64,000 bases of DNA from Bog-473 sp963726005 (GCA_963726005.1 CAVSAT010000001.1:558001-622000); one strand, 5' to 3'. Numbered from the stretch's first letter, positions 9,110-18,377 are shown. The notes: generated by a model not told the origin, from the sequence alone. Numbers and translations: made by a program.

Positions 9110-9560
9110 GACGGCGGACGGTGGCGGGGGAGCGGGCAGCCATGAGCCCGGGCTCCGCCCAGCCTCATCGACCCATTCTGCCCTTGGGGCGGTCCCGGCT
9201 CGTCAAGGATCCCTCACGAGCGGCCTCCGGCCGTCCTTGACGAGCCTGCCTGGTGTCGCCGGGCCCACCCCGTCCGCCTTCGAACCGTCACTGAGAATCA
9301 AGCTATGAAATGCTGTGTCAGTCCCATGCAGTTTGCGGGTGCTGTGTTACAGGCGACGCACCCGTCGGCACCGCCGGACAGGTCCGCACCCAGGAGCCCG
9401 GCCCGAGTGCCGGGCTCCTGCCCCCACTGTGCGCCCCGTCTCTCCGGCCCCGTCAAGGCTGCCCCTTCGGGCGAGCCTGACGGCTCGGCCTTGACCGGGC
9501 CTCGACGCTTCTCGTCGATGATTGGAAGGGTACGGGCGACATCGACGCGATCAAGGGCGA
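9110..9560. repeat. Cluster of inverted repeats upstream of rep, possible element origin
   Basis: No gene is evident. Three stem-loops are visible. First, GGCTCGTCAAGGA (9197-9209) with its perfect complement at 9234-9246. Second, CAGGAGCCCGGC (9391-9402) with a perfect partner at 9409-9420. Third, a 14-bp pair with one mismatch at 9446-9459 and 9488-9501. The first and third share the GTCAAGG/CCTTGAC core, giving four copies of one motif. Placement upstream of a rolling-circle-type initiator suggests a replication origin; a terminator role for the second stem is equally possible. Confidence 0.45.
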
Positions 9561-9619
9561 GGCGTCTCCTTGCCGTCGCCTAGTCGGACGTGATCCCACT
9601 CGGATGCTGACTGCCTCTT

Positions 9620-11362
9620 GTGCGTCATGATGAGAGGGTGTCCGTCTCTGTGACCAGTTCTCCTCGGACGACACCGGTCAGTCATCGCATGTCCACGAAG
9701 ACCCTACCTGCTGTCGTCGCTGTTGTCGGATTTGCGGTACTGGTGGCTGGCTACTTCTGGTTCATCGCCGCCTTTGGTGCGAACACCATCTGGAATGATC
9801 AGTGGAGTGATCTGATGCTCATTCAGAACGCGTATTCGGGTCACCTCACCTTGTCCGCGCTGTGGGCGCAGCACAACGAGAGCCGGATCTTGTTTCCCAA
9901 CCTTGTGGTTTTGCTCCTTGCGGAGGTCACCCACTTCAATGTCAAGGCCGAAGAGTTCCTCAGTGGTCTCACACTCGTGGGAGCGACGGCTGTGCTGATT
10001 CTCGGGCACCGACGAAGGTCACCAGCGACTCCGTTGATCCTCTACGTCCCCGTGGCGCTCGTGATGCTCTCCTTCGTCGGGTACGGCAACACGTTGTGGG
10101 GGTTTCAGTTTGCGTGGTACTTGGTTTTATTGGCGCTGAGCGTCTCCCTGGTGCTCTGCGATCATCCGAGATGGGATTGGCTGGTATTCACTGGAGCGAT
10201 TGTGGCGGGCGTCGTGGGGAGCTACTCGTCCCTGCAAGGGCTGCTGATCTGGCCCGCAGGACTGGTGATCCTGCTCGTTCGCCGCCGGTCGCCTCTCTAC
10301 TGGCTGGCATGGATCGGGAGTGCAGCTATCACGACTGCTCTCTACTCCATCAACTACAACCGACGACTCGGGGTTGCTGATCCCACCTACGTCCTCCATC
10401 ACCCGGTCCCGGGGATGCGCTTTTTCTTGTTCTCCGTGGGAAATGTGTTCGGTTCGCACGGCGGTGACGGGGCGGTTGTGCTGGGAATCCTGATCGTCGG
10501 GACGGCCCTGTGGCTAGTCATTTCTTCCCTCCGGCAGTCGAGAAATGAGACGGCGCCACTGGGAGTCGGATTGATTTGTTTCGGTCTTCTCTTTGCTTTG
10601 ACGATCACCATTGGACGCAGCCCTGGAGGACTGGACGCGAGCGGCGCTAGCCAATACACGACCTTCGACCTCCTCACGCTCGTGGGCTGCTACCTCCTCA
10701 TCCTCGGTCGCGTCCGTGTGACGCCGAGTACCCGCCGCGGTGGGGGGATCTTGTGGTGGGCCAGCACGATCATCGTTGGAATCGCCATCTGTCTGGTACT
10801 GGTCCCCGGTATCACAAATGGTCTTGATGGCGCACGCTCGTGGCAAGCTTCGCAGAACCAGACCTCACGAGTCATAGCCAACATGAAGGCGGCGCCCGAC
10901 GAAATGGTCGCACGATTCGATAGGGGGGGTGTGTTTTGGGTCGGTGAGACGCGACAGCTGATCTCGTTCGCACAACAGAACCATCTCACCTTGTTCGCGA
11001 GTTCATCGAGCGTTGAAGCTCTTGTCAGGGCGGGCCTCCCCTACAGCCACAGCTCGCTGACAACCACGGTCCTCTTCGCCACGAACGATGCATCGACGGC
11101 AGGAGTCATCAATCTCATCGCGTTGGCACAGGGAGACTACGGCGTGGCAAAGCTACACTTTGACATTGCGGGGCCATCGGGCAGTCGGGAGGTTGTGAAC
11201 GCAAACGCAGCCAATGCTCACGGCGCCTGGCTCGGCAAATGGGACACGGCCTTATTGCCAAATGGACGTTACCGGGTCCGAAGTGTGGCCTATGACCATG
11301 CAACTGATCGGGCGACCAGCCTGCCCTTCACCGTGAACATCGAGCACCAACCGGGGGAATGA
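9620..11362 (+). CDS. Polytopic membrane protein, cargo of element 1
   Basis: Up to 580 aa; an ATG at 9689 is a likelier start, since the upstream codons add only a Ser/Thr-rich tail before the first membrane segment. About ten hydrophobic spans run through the first 400 residues, with AFGANTIWNDQWSDLMLI and WAQHNESRILFPN after the first span. This resembles the GT-C-like actinobacterial membrane protein families with an acidic periplasmic loop. The C-terminal about 170 residues are soluble. Substrate unknown. Base use is less GC-rich than in the core genes, in keeping with transfer. It is the only large gene between the rep module and the right att site of element 1. Confidence 0.7.
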   Translation: MRHDERVSVSVTSSPRTTPVSHRMSTKTLPAVVAVVGFAVLVAGYFWFIAAFGANTIWNDQWSDLMLIQNAYSGHLTLSALWAQHNESRILFPNLVVLLLAEVTHFNVKAEEFLSGLTLVGATAVLILGHRRRSPATPLILYVPVALVMLSFVGYGNTLWGFQFAWYLVLLALSVSLVLCDHPRWDWLVFTGAIVAGVVGSYSSLQGLLIWPAGLVILLVRRRSPLYWLAWIGSAAITTALYSINYNRRLGVADPTYVLHHPVPGMRFFLFSVGNVFGSHGGDGAVVLGILIVGTALWLVISSLRQSRNETAPLGVGLICFGLLFALTITIGRSPGGLDASGASQYTTFDLLTLVGCYLLILGRVRVTPSTRRGGGILWWASTIIVGIAICLVLVPGITNGLDGARSWQASQNQTSRVIANMKAAPDEMVARFDRGGVFWVGETRQLISFAQQNHLTLFASSSSVEALVRAGLPYSHSSLTTTVLFATNDASTAGVINLIALAQGDYGVAKLHFDIAGPSGSREVVNANAANAHGAWLGKWDTALLPNGRYRVRSVAYDHATDRATSLPFTVNIEHQPGE

Positions 11363-11535
11363 AGAACGGCGCAACGTCCTCGATCTGGGATAGCGGCCTG
11401 ACACAGTCCGCCGGTTCGGTGACGGTCCAAGATCAGCCCTCGGGTACCGTCGTAGCAACTACGAACGTGAGCACTGGCATGGCAGCTCAATCAGCCCCTG
11501 ACCACCCGCTCGGGGCGACCCCTCCCCATGGTGAC

Positions 11536-12165
11536 TTACTCTGACCAGGGTCTCACCCGCCAGTCGGATTCCGTGCAAGTCCCCCCTCCGACACCCACCT
11601 GAGTACACACGCTCGGTCGTACCTCGACGTCGAGGCTGTCGTCCTCAGGGTTGTACGTCATCGAGAGTCCCAGCTCCCCGTAGAGGACCTGTCGCTGCTC
11701 CGGGGTCGCGGTCCCCAGGCCGCGGAGGCGCCTGCGAACGAGCTTGACCAACGCCCGCACGTCGGCCTCGCTGTACGGCCCGGACCGCGTCCGCGCCGCC
11801 AGCTCCTGCTCCGCGGTGTGCTTCTATGCCTCGACGTCGCGAATCCAACCAAGCACGACGTCGGGAACGTCTCCCGACTCGAGCGCCTTGCGGTACCTCT
11901 CCAGACGCTTGTCACAGTCGGCCAGCTTGCGCCGCGCCGCTTCTGTCCGGGCTGCGGCGGCGTCATCCTCGGCCTGCCCGGCGACCATTGCCTCGATCGC
12001 GGCGTCGATGTTCTTTGGGTCGAGTGGCTCATGATCCACTCGTCGAGTACGGGCGTGGCCCCGCTCTCAGGGAATGTGACGACCTTCTGGTGCTTGCCGG
12101 TGGCCCCGGCGTACTCGCTCTTGAACAGGCAACTCGCCGCCGCGTCCACGGGACAAGGTAAGCCC
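11536..12165 (-). pseudogene. C-terminal remnant of the element 2 serine recombinase
   Basis: Pieces of a recombinase C-terminus lie in two frames. SCLFKSEYAGATGKHQKVV and PVLDEWI (about 12155-12033) match the zinc-ribbon/coiled-coil start. A shift near 12037 leads into MDHEPLDPKNIDAAIEAMVAGQ and RRKLADCDKRLERYRKAL. An in-frame TAG at 11824-11826 interrupts VEA/KHTAEQEL, then EADVRALVKLVRRRL and VLYGELGLSMTY complete the tail. The frame runs through the att core (11576-11595) and on to 11536, because the core here lacks the TGA supplied by the tRNA at attL. The catalytic domain is absent. Confidence 0.75.
11576..11595 (+). other. Internal att core between elements 1 and 2
   Basis: CAAGTCCCCCCTCCGACACC is identical to the tRNA-Leu 3' end (6173-6192). 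It lies beside a recombinase remnant in the same relation as attL to the first recombinase, so it is best read as the junction of two elements inserted in tandem. Confidence 0.75.
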
Positions 12166-12306
12166 CGTTCCAAACGTTGACTGGCTCGCGGCCGAATCGA
12201 ACCACCTCGCGTGGAGCCTGGATCACCTAAGGAACGCCGAGCAGGAGGTTCATGACGCTCTGGGGCGCACGACGGTAGACCTCGTGAGTGCCAGGCGACC
12301 ATGCGT

Positions 12307-12346
12307 GGTTCAACCCCTTGATCGGAAGCGCAAAAGGGGTTGAACC
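12307..12346. repeat. 13-bp perfect inverted repeat
   Basis: GGTTCAACCCCTT (12307-12319) pairs with AAGGGGTTGAACC (12334-12346) across a 14-nt loop, upstream of the recombinase remnant. It could be a terminator or a protein-binding site. Between 12166 and 12826 I see no gene, only this and the following hairpin. Confidence 0.6.
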
Positions 12347-12564
12347 GGCCACGGCAGACCGTCTGAGCCGAGCAGTCACCGTGGCCCCTGACATGAGCTG
12401 CGCCGATGACTCCTGATACGGCGCCCGCGACCCAGCCCCGATGGCGACGCGTGGGCTGAGTCGGTCACCTCACCCCGACGACCGTGGCGGACACACACCC
12501 CGGTCCTGCGGTGACCTTCATAAGAGGTCGGCAGCGGCCGTACTGATACTGCCAACGGGATGGC

Positions 12565-12602
12565 GAGGGGCGGTGCCACTATGGCGCAAGACACCGCCCC
12601 TC
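12565..12602. terminator. Hairpin, terminator-like
   Basis: GAGGGGCGGTG (12565-12575) pairs perfectly with CACCGCCCCTC (12592-12602). The strong GC stem has no T-run, a common form of intrinsic terminator in high-GC actinobacteria. Confidence 0.5.
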
Positions 12603-12826
12603 AGTTCAGGAGGGTGACAAGCCGCTCAGGTCGAAGGTAGAGCCGACCGGACTGATCGGCACAACAGCCCGACAACACCCGAGAGCCGGGGGTCTTCAGT
12701 TTCGGAGTCTGGCGGCAGGGCATGGGCCACCGACCGAGCGTTTAGTTGCTCCTGCGGGAGCTGCGATGCGTGATGTTCGGGATATCCGACCGTTAGGAAA
12801 GGTAAAGAAGAAGGGGGGCTCCCACG

Positions 12827-13018
12827 ATGACAATGTCCCAGCCTCTGGACGTTGGTGCCGCGGTGGAGGTCCGGAACCGCTTTGTCGGAAAGTGGTGCAA
12901 CGGTTTTGAAGTCGCGGACCACGCTGACGGGGGCTACGTCATCCGGCGGGTGTCGGACAGCGCCGTGTTGCCTGCGGTGGTCACTCAAGAGGAGGTTAGA
13001 TCCGACCTTCGCACTTAG
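12827..13018 (+). CDS. Small conserved-looking protein (VEVRNRF...GFEVAD)
   Basis: 63 aa. The sequence AAVEVRNRFVGKWCNGFEVAD and GGYVIRRVSDSAVLPAVV has the balanced composition of a real small beta-rich protein; similar small proteins of unknown role occur in Acidimicrobiia as far as I recall. A strong ribosome site (aaggggggc) lies about 12 nt before the ATG. It belongs to element 2, with no clear operon partner. Function unknown. Confidence 0.65.
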   Translation: MTMSQPLDVGAAVEVRNRFVGKWCNGFEVADHADGGYVIRRVSDSAVLPAVVTQEEVRSDLRT

Positions 13019-13285
13019 CCGGCGGCTGCACCTAGGCGACGGCGGTCGGTCAGTTCATCCACGCCGGGGGGGCGTATACGGGCGCCGCGGCGATCACCTG
13101 GTTGGCCATCGGCTACTAGTCACCGAGGCCAAGCACTCGAAGCCGCAAAGTAACCGGCTGATAACACCCGGACCCAATGCGGCCCTAGGACGATCCCCGT
13201 TGTACCGAAGGGTGCGCCCAGGGCCGGCGTACGGGGACACTGTCACATGGAATGCGTACTCCGTTGCTTGGAGTCAGGCTGAGGC
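13019..13285. other. No gene seen
   Basis: 267 bp between two small genes of element 2. It contains no open frame with natural composition and no obvious hairpin. Confidence 0.4.
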
Positions 13286-13576
13286 TCAAGCCATCCCTGA
13301 GAGACCCTTTTGCAGATCATCGGTGTCCATGACCGGCGAGATTTGCACTTCAGCGTCGAGCTCCATGAAAAATGGCTCGGCGAATGGCGGGATGGCCGAG
13401 GCGTCGGGCAGGTCAAAAACGAAGAAGGCCGTACGCTTTCCCTCGAAGGTCGTGAAATAGGCGGCCTCCGGCTTCCACCGCTCGGCAGTCTGCTGCATGA
13501 CCTTGGGCAGCGACCCATCTCGGATGCCTTTGTTGCCTGCTTCGACTGGGATGGAAACTCTTGCCATCACTCGCAT
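13286..13576 (-). CDS. Small ferredoxin-fold-like protein (DUF3303-like)
   Basis: 96 aa. RVMARVSIPVEAGNKGIRDGSL, EAAYFTTFEGKRTAFFVFDL and AEVQISPVMDTDDLQKGL have the beta-alpha-beta pattern of small dimeric alpha/beta-barrel (ABM/DUF3303-like) proteins. Relatives occur as single hypothetical genes. AGGAGG lies 6 nt upstream of the ATG, a very good ribosome site that fixes the start. No catalytic residues can be named, and its role in element 2 is unknown. Confidence 0.68.
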   Translation of the reverse strand: MRVMARVSIPVEAGNKGIRDGSLPKVMQQTAERWKPEAAYFTTFEGKRTAFFVFDLPDASAIPPFAEPFFMELDAEVQISPVMDTDDLQKGLSGMA

Positions 13577-13871
13577 ATTGCCTCCTCGTCAAGGCCAGGG
13601 ACCAACACGACTATTACCGGAAGCGTGGAAGTGGTCAATCGGGAGGTGCCGCACCTTCCCGGCGAAGTGGGGCACCCCCCGAGGCTGGACGGGCGGCAAT
13701 GCTGGCGGAATGATGAGCGGGTCAAGGATGGCGTGCAACGTGCATAGGGATCTGTCGATTGGAGCTAGCGCTGTAGCAGATCACGTTGAGATCACTGGGC
13801 GGTCACCCATCGGTCACCGGGCAACCATCACGACATAATCGTCCTTGCTCCCGCCCGTAAACTTCTGCTGC

Positions 13872-14126
13872 ATGTCGGACTATGAGTGGCATGTGCAGCT
13901 GGCGGCGAAAGGGATGGCCGCGCGCGATAGCCATCCGATGCCCAACTCGGTGAAGACGCCCGAAGCCTTCTACGAAGTCATGGCCGGGGCCGCCCTTGAC
14001 GCGATCGGTCTCCGAGACCTCTTAGATCGACTGGAACGAGCGGAGCGAGACCGCGAAATGAATTTCGACGCCCTAAGGGAGGCCGAGGCCAAGGCAGCGA
14101 ACGCGCGCCATTGCCGATCAACCTAG
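13872..14126 (+). CDS. Small helical hypothetical protein
   Basis: 84 aa from ATG 13872 (MSDYEWHVQLAAKG). The C-terminal half, LRDLLDRLERAERDREMNFDALREAEAKAANA, is a probable coiled coil rich in Arg and Glu. An upstream in-frame start at 13845 would add a Pro/Cys stretch that looks untranslated. It converges with the next minus-strand gene, overlapping 4 bp at the ends. Family and function not recognised. Confidence 0.55.
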   Translation: MSDYEWHVQLAAKGMAARDSHPMPNSVKTPEAFYEVMAGAALDAIGLRDLLDRLERAERDREMNFDALREAEAKAANARHCRST

Positions 14127-15214
14127 GGCCCAAGGTGCCGCAATGTGGCACCCCATCCCGGCGATAGGGGGCAGGGCGGGGTCGTCAGCTTGAATCGGAG
14201 TCGGTAAGTTCGTTTCGCGAACGTTTCTTTCCGCCTTCGCGCGCGAATTAAGAACTCTTGAAGTGCACCCACGAGCGCTCCACCAGCTACGCCGACGAGT
14301 GCGCCCGCGGAGAATGTCAGAAACTGCCCGTGTTGCTGCGCCGCCTCGTTGATTGCCGCAGCTGTTGACGCGACAGTCGCGTAGTTCTCTCCCCGGAGAT
14401 ATGTGGAACCCTGTGGGACAAGGCTCAGCTTCCACGTCATTATTCTGCGAACGGCGGAGGTCGGACCCTCTCCACTCGTCCAAACGTAGGACGATGCGTT
14501 TGCCAATGTGTAATGCACCGTGACGGCTCCGATGAGCTGCTCCAGCTGATCCGGTCCAATTTCAATCGGCAGCTGCACCTCGGGCAGTTGGGCCGTAGCC
14601 GCGTTGTCATTGCTGTAGGCGCCCAATGGTGGCCCGCTGAAGAAGACTGTTCCGGACGCTTCCAAAAAACCTGGGCTTGCCCGGTTGTCGTATTGCAATG
14701 TCAATGCGGTAGGGCCGTTAGGGCCGTAAATGTCGCAAAGCGACGCTTTCTCGCAATGGGGCGAGTTATTGGCGGGGTATTGCAGAAAGACGCTGGGGTC
14801 GAAATATTGGGTCGCCGGATAGAGCGGCATTGTTGCTCTGATCTCAAGAGCGGTTTCACCTTCGTCTCGATACTCGTAGATGTCGAGATTGGTCAGAGCC
14901 GCCGAAGGCTCTACGACGACTACGCTGAACTTTCCCGGGACTGGGCCTGACGAGTCGGACGGTAGTAAGACTATGGCGAAAACACCTAGCGCGACTCCTG
15001 CAAGGAGGAGGACAAGGCTCGGCAAATAGGGCCACCGCTCTCGTGGTGCCCTTCGCCGACGCACGAGGCGGATCGTACCTGGGGCCGGCTCGCGTGTATC
15101 GGCTTTGACCGAGCCAATCCGGATCTTTAGTTCCGCTGCGTGGCGTATAAGAGTCACCGAGCCGGCGAACTGGGATAGTCCGGGTCCTCCTCCTGGCCGA
15201 GGCGGAAACGGCAC
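14123..15214 (-). CDS. Membrane protein with large extracytoplasmic domain
   Basis: 363 aa. After a basic segment (IRLVRRRRAPRERW) comes one membrane helix (about residues 65-85), then roughly 215 residues of likely outside domain with two cysteines in SPHCEKASLCDIYGP. A second helix follows (about 303-325, FSAGALVGVAGGALVGALQEF) and a basic cytoplasmic tail. The family is not recognised. The true start may be internal, for example near the run before RRRRAPRERW. It overlaps the preceding convergent gene by 4 bp. Cargo of element 2; role unknown. Confidence 0.6.
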   Translation of the reverse strand: MPFPPRPGGGPGLSQFAGSVTLIRHAAELKIRIGSVKADTREPAPGTIRLVRRRRAPRERWPYLPSLVLLLAGVALGVFAIVLLPSDSSGPVPGKFSVVVVEPSAALTNLDIYEYRDEGETALEIRATMPLYPATQYFDPSVFLQYPANNSPHCEKASLCDIYGPNGPTALTLQYDNRASPGFLEASGTVFFSGPPLGAYSNDNAATAQLPEVQLPIEIGPDQLEQLIGAVTVHYTLANASSYVWTSGEGPTSAVRRIMTWKLSLVPQGSTYLRGENYATVASTAAAINEAAQQHGQFLTFSAGALVGVAGGALVGALQEFLIRARRRKETFAKRTYRLRFKLTTPPCPLSPGWGATLRHLGP

Positions 15215-15284
15215 CTTGGAATACAGTGATCCAGGCGAGCACCCCAGACGAATGGTGCGTATCCCACGAACAAGGAGCCCTTCT

Positions 15285-15557
15285 GTGATTGCTATCTACA
15301 TCGTCACCAAGAACATGACTTCTGAGCAGCACACCAAGGGCCGCGCCCGTCTTGCCGAGGCTGGGGCACCTGAAAGCGCCATGAAACTCCACTCCTGCTT
15401 CGGCGAAGAGGGCAAACTACAAGTCTTCGACATCTGGGAAAGCCAAGAGGCGTTCGATGAGTTCTTGACTTACCTCGGGCCTGTGATGGGGGAGCTGGGC
15501 ATCGAGTTGGCGCAGCCGCCCGTCATCATGCCGCTCGTCGACCTTGTGCAGCAGTAG
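15285..15557 (+). CDS. Small ABM-like hypothetical protein
   Basis: 90 aa from GTG 15285, chosen because AAGGAG (15272-15277) sits 7 nt upstream. IAIYIVTKNMTSEQHTKGRARL, HSCFGEEGKLQVFDIWESQEAFDEFL and PPVIMPLVDL fit the pattern of antibiotic-biosynthesis-monooxygenase-like dimeric barrels: a small protein with a conserved HSCFGE and DIWES. Proteins like this are common single genes in actinobacteria without defined function. The longer upstream frame has no family likeness. Confidence 0.7.
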   Translation: MIAIYIVTKNMTSEQHTKGRARLAEAGAPESAMKLHSCFGEEGKLQVFDIWESQEAFDEFLTYLGPVMGELGIELAQPPVIMPLVDLVQQ

Positions 15558-15849
15558 CTACTGAGGGCCACAAGCCTGCACCGGCGGAGCCGCGGGAAAC
15601 CCCGGCGCTGTAAGCCGTTGATCCCTGCCCCCGGCTACGTTTCGGAGATGGACGAGCGCAGCAGGTATCCCGACTTCCCTGAACCCGCGGCCACGCTCAA
15701 GGCCGGCCTGGTCTGGGCCTGGCCTGGCGTTGAGAAGTGGGCCAGGGGCGACGGGGCGAACCGTCCAGGATTGACCGGACCCACTGCTTGACTCCCGGGG
15801 TGCAACCGGCATAGAAACCCCTCAGCCAAAGACGGGGGAGGGCGGCTGG

Positions 15850-16059
15850 ATGACTGACGGACACCGGCTAGTACAAGTGTCGTCTCATGTCACCAGCGTC
15901 ATAGGCCGTGTTGGCGTTGTCGGGCTGTGCTCCTGTGGCTGGCTCGCAGGAGAAGAAGGCGAAGATACGAGGATGGCGGTCAACCGACTCCACGAGGCTT
16001 GGGAGGCGCATGAAAGGAGCGACGCGGCAAAGTTGGCCTCTACGACCGGCAGTGCCTAG
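15850..16059 (+). CDS. Small hypothetical protein with CxC
   Basis: 69 aa. VSSHVTSVIGRVGVVGLCSCGWLAGEEGEDTRMAVNRLHEAWEAH has two cysteines in LCSCGW and an amphipathic C-terminal helix; it could bind a metal. It starts at ATG 15850 after a purine-rich stretch (gggagggcggctgg). The 292 bp upstream show nothing convincing. No family recognised. Confidence 0.5.
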   Translation: MTDGHRLVQVSSHVTSVIGRVGVVGLCSCGWLAGEEGEDTRMAVNRLHEAWEAHERSDAAKLASTTGSA

Positions 16060-16106
16060 TCGTGGCCCTGATTGAGCAAGCAATCAGCTGCCGAAGGCAT
16101 GTCTCA

Positions 16107-16304
16107 TCAGTCGGGCCACCACTCGATTGGCGCAACCAGCTCTTCCCCACGCTTCATCCAGAGCTCCGTCCGGTGGACCTTGCAGGTCCAGAGCAGGCCG
16201 ACACGGCCGTCAGGGTCGATCCCCTTGGCGTTGTGGACCTGGGTTAACTCCTTGCCGCACCCCACCTTCGTGCAGACGCCGCCATCGGTCATGCCGTCGA
16301 CCAT
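16107..16304 (-). CDS. Small Cys-containing hypothetical protein
   Basis: 65 aa. GGVCTKVGCGKELTQVHNAKGIDPDGRVGLLWTCKVHRTELWM has the spacing of a one-domain zinc finger (C-x4-C ... C-x2-H). Such small zinc-ribbon proteins are frequent on actinobacterial integrative elements. No family is recognised and the start is uncertain. Confidence 0.45.
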   Translation of the reverse strand: MVDGMTDGGVCTKVGCGKELTQVHNAKGIDPDGRVGLLWTCKVHRTELWMKRGEELVAPIEWWPD

Positions 16305-16349
16305 ACAAAGCCTCGGGCGCCCAACTCAGACTGGGCAGGCCACTAGCGC

Positions 16350-16600
16350 CGCCGCCGGCCGAACTCCCTCAGTTGCGTCAGGCCCCTCGAGGTGGTCACG
16401 TCAGGCCCAAACCCGCTACCAGCGATCGCCATTAGGGCTGAACCATCGCCCCGTCAAGTTCGGCCGTTCCGCGCAATGGGAGGCCTGCATCGTGCCGTCG
16501 TACACCATGGCCCAGCACCTCATCGGCTCGACGATGAAGCCCGGGTGACGGTCGCCGGGTTGGGGCATCGGCCTCACTCTCGCGGCGACCGTAGACCTTG
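16350..16600 (-). pseudogene. Broken small gene, copy 1 of a duplicated segment
   Basis: The minus strand reads MPQPGDRHPGFIVEPMRCWAMVYDG and RFSPNGDRW, then TAG where the second copy (18415-18660) has TGG, then RVWA and TGA. The second copy reads RHPGFIVEAMRRWAMVYDGRM, so both descend from one small element-borne protein of about 100 residues. The amber and opal codons and a one-base length difference between copies show decay. Function unknown. Confidence 0.6.
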
Positions 16601-16710
16601 GCAGGGTCACCCGCAACGGGGGTAAACCTGGACTTCTCCTGTACGCCACCTGTGGGATTGATCTATATTGCGACAACTGCAACGGCTGTCGCAACGGAGG
16701 TCGGTCCGAA

Positions 16711-16914
16711 ATGCGAGACCCGCATCACCCCACCATCGGCAGATTCGATGAGCGTTGGGTCGTCGATTGCCCTGAGTGCCGAAGGGCTGCTGAGTGGAGG
16801 CAAGGCGGGTTCGGGGAGTTGCCCGTCGGGATCGGAATGCCCCTGGAGTCGCGCTTGACCGCGGAGAGGTTGCGGGACAATCACATGGGCTGGTGGTCAC
16901 TTCAACTCAGCTGA
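16711..16914 (+). CDS. Small hypothetical protein with CxxC
   Basis: 67 aa. RFDERWVVDCPECRRAAEWRQGGFGELPVGIGMPLESRLTAERLRDNH has a C-x2-C pair and a well-formed amphipathic helix, and its composition looks natural. It may bind zinc. The ATG is preceded by ggaggtcggtccgaa, which contains a good ribosome site. It lies in element 2 and has no recognised family. Confidence 0.55.
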   Translation: MRDPHHPTIGRFDERWVVDCPECRRAAEWRQGGFGELPVGIGMPLESRLTAERLRDNHMGWWSLQLS

Positions 16915-16928
16915 CCCAGGCGGCGCCC

Positions 16929-17292
16929 CGCGACCCAACCCTGATGGCGCAACAAGGTTGGGTCGGTCACACCCCCATAGACGACCTGAGTGTCCCATGG
17001 GGAGACTGCGGTCAGGTAGGGCCGAATGGACTGAAGCAGCCGCAACAATCAGGCAACGGTGCGCTCGTCAACCCGAGGTCGCAGAATGGCCGAGAAGACG
17101 AAGCGACCCCGGCCCGATTACCCGAGCCGGGGTCGCCTCGCTATGAGCACGCATCAGTGAGCGTGGCGACCGCCCACACCGAGGGGTCGTCGGGGGAACC
17201 CCCGGCGTGCCGGCCATCAGTCTGGCAGGCGAGAAACCGCCCCGCCACCGCTACACGAAGCGGCCCCTCGACTGAGTGGAGGAGGGGCCGCT
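16929..17292. terminator. Three GC-rich hairpins near the right end of element 2
   Basis: Visible stems: CGACCCAACCCT with AGGTTGGGTCG (about 16929-16962); GCGACCCCGGC (17103-17113) with its perfect complement (17126-17136); AGCGGCCCCTC (17259-17269) with its perfect complement (17282-17292). The first is a diverged copy of a stem at about 12425-12462 in the same element. They are probably terminators or folded recognition sites. No convincing gene lies between 16915 and 17768. Confidence 0.5.
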
Positions 17293-17768
17293 GGCACCCA
17301 TGTCACGTGACTGACGTAAGGTGCGGTTCTGCTTATGAGCCAGCCCGCAAGGGGCTGATACAGCTCACCCGCTTTACCTGCGGTCCAACCCCGGCGACGC
17401 ACACAGGGTTGGAACCGGCCGCCTCACCCCCGGACCTATGGCGCATCGGTCTTCGGCGGCAGGGAGATGGAGCCCGTTGGCAGCGATCCTGATACAGCCC
17501 ACCGGTACCGTGTTATGAGGCCGCTGGTTCGCTCGCTCATGGGCTATCTGATGCCCGGTGGGATGTTCTACGACGAGATGTTCTCGGAGGAATGAGTCTC
17601 CTGGGCGGGAGCTGCGGCCGGGGAGCGGTGGCGTGAGCTCATCGTGTGCAACAACGTGCAATAGCGACATGGGAACTGGGGTCCGGACGTGTCGTTAGGT
17701 GTCGGCACGTACAACGCTGACCAGGACACGAACGGAACACACCTGGTAGGAGCGGTGCCCGTCCCGTA

Positions 17769-17821
17769 TTGAGGGGCTGGTGCCGAAAGGGCGTGGGGGT
17801 TCAAGTCCCCCCTCCGACACC
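17769..17821 (+). other. attR: repeat of the tRNA-Leu 3' half
   Basis: 53 bp matching attL (6139-6192) with one C missing in the variable-arm part. The 5' half of the tRNA is absent, so this is not a tRNA gene. It marks the right boundary of the tandem elements. Confidence 0.85.
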
Positions 17822-18179
17822 CTGGGTGACCTGCAAATACGGGCCGCAGGCGCTCGAGAGCTGCAGGTTCCGAGCGTCTCCGTTGAGCCTACGTTGAATA
17901 GCGAGATTCGACGACCGTCGATGTCGACGACCTTGGCGCTTGGCTCCGGGGCCTCGTCCATGAGGTCATTAGCTTCGGCGCAAGTTCGCGCTCCGGCTCA
18001 TCGTTGGCGCCGTAGCTCGCTGAGGGCCTCGGTGGTGTGCGCCCGTACTCACTGTGGACGTCTGTTCGTCCTGGTCCGTTAGGGGGTGTCAGGTTCCTGT
18101 CACGTCTATGTCACGCCAGGGTGCTAGCAATACTGGAGGCAAGAGGCGTGTCAGCTGCAATTAGAAGAATGGAGCCCTC
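17822..18179. other. No certain gene; possible trace of a recombinase tail
   Basis: The minus strand starting near 17961 runs toward attR (KVVDIDGRRISLFNVGST) in the position where the other two att sites have recombinase C-termini. The likeness is too weak to call. Nothing else is seen. Confidence 0.3.
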
Positions 18180-18377
18180 TTGACCAACTACCTGGACGAC
18201 GACCTCGAGTACCGAGATCTCCTGCACGCGTTGATCGACGACAAGCCGGGTGCGAGGGCGGCGCTCGCCGAATTCCACAACCGCAGGGAAGACGAGGCCG
18301 AGCTTGAGCGGGCCAGGATGGCATCCGGCTTCGGTGGCGACCCTCAGCGGGGCACGACCCTCGTCAACGCCCCGTGA
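18180..18377 (+). CDS. Small acidic hypothetical protein
   Basis: 65 aa from TTG 18180, with gaatggag upstream as ribosome site. TNYLDDDLEYRDLLHALIDDKPGARAALAEFHNRREDEAELERARM is strongly charged and helical. Composition and start context look genuine, but no family is recognised. It lies between attR and a decayed duplicate segment, so it may belong to a third, degraded element. Confidence 0.5.
   Translation: MTNYLDDDLEYRDLLHALIDDKPGARAALAEFHNRREDEAELERARMASGFGGDPQRGTTLVNAP

Noticed and set aside
17769..17821. A second tRNA-Leu gene
   Set aside because: Only the 3' half is present: no acceptor 5' strand or D-arm, so it is an att repeat.
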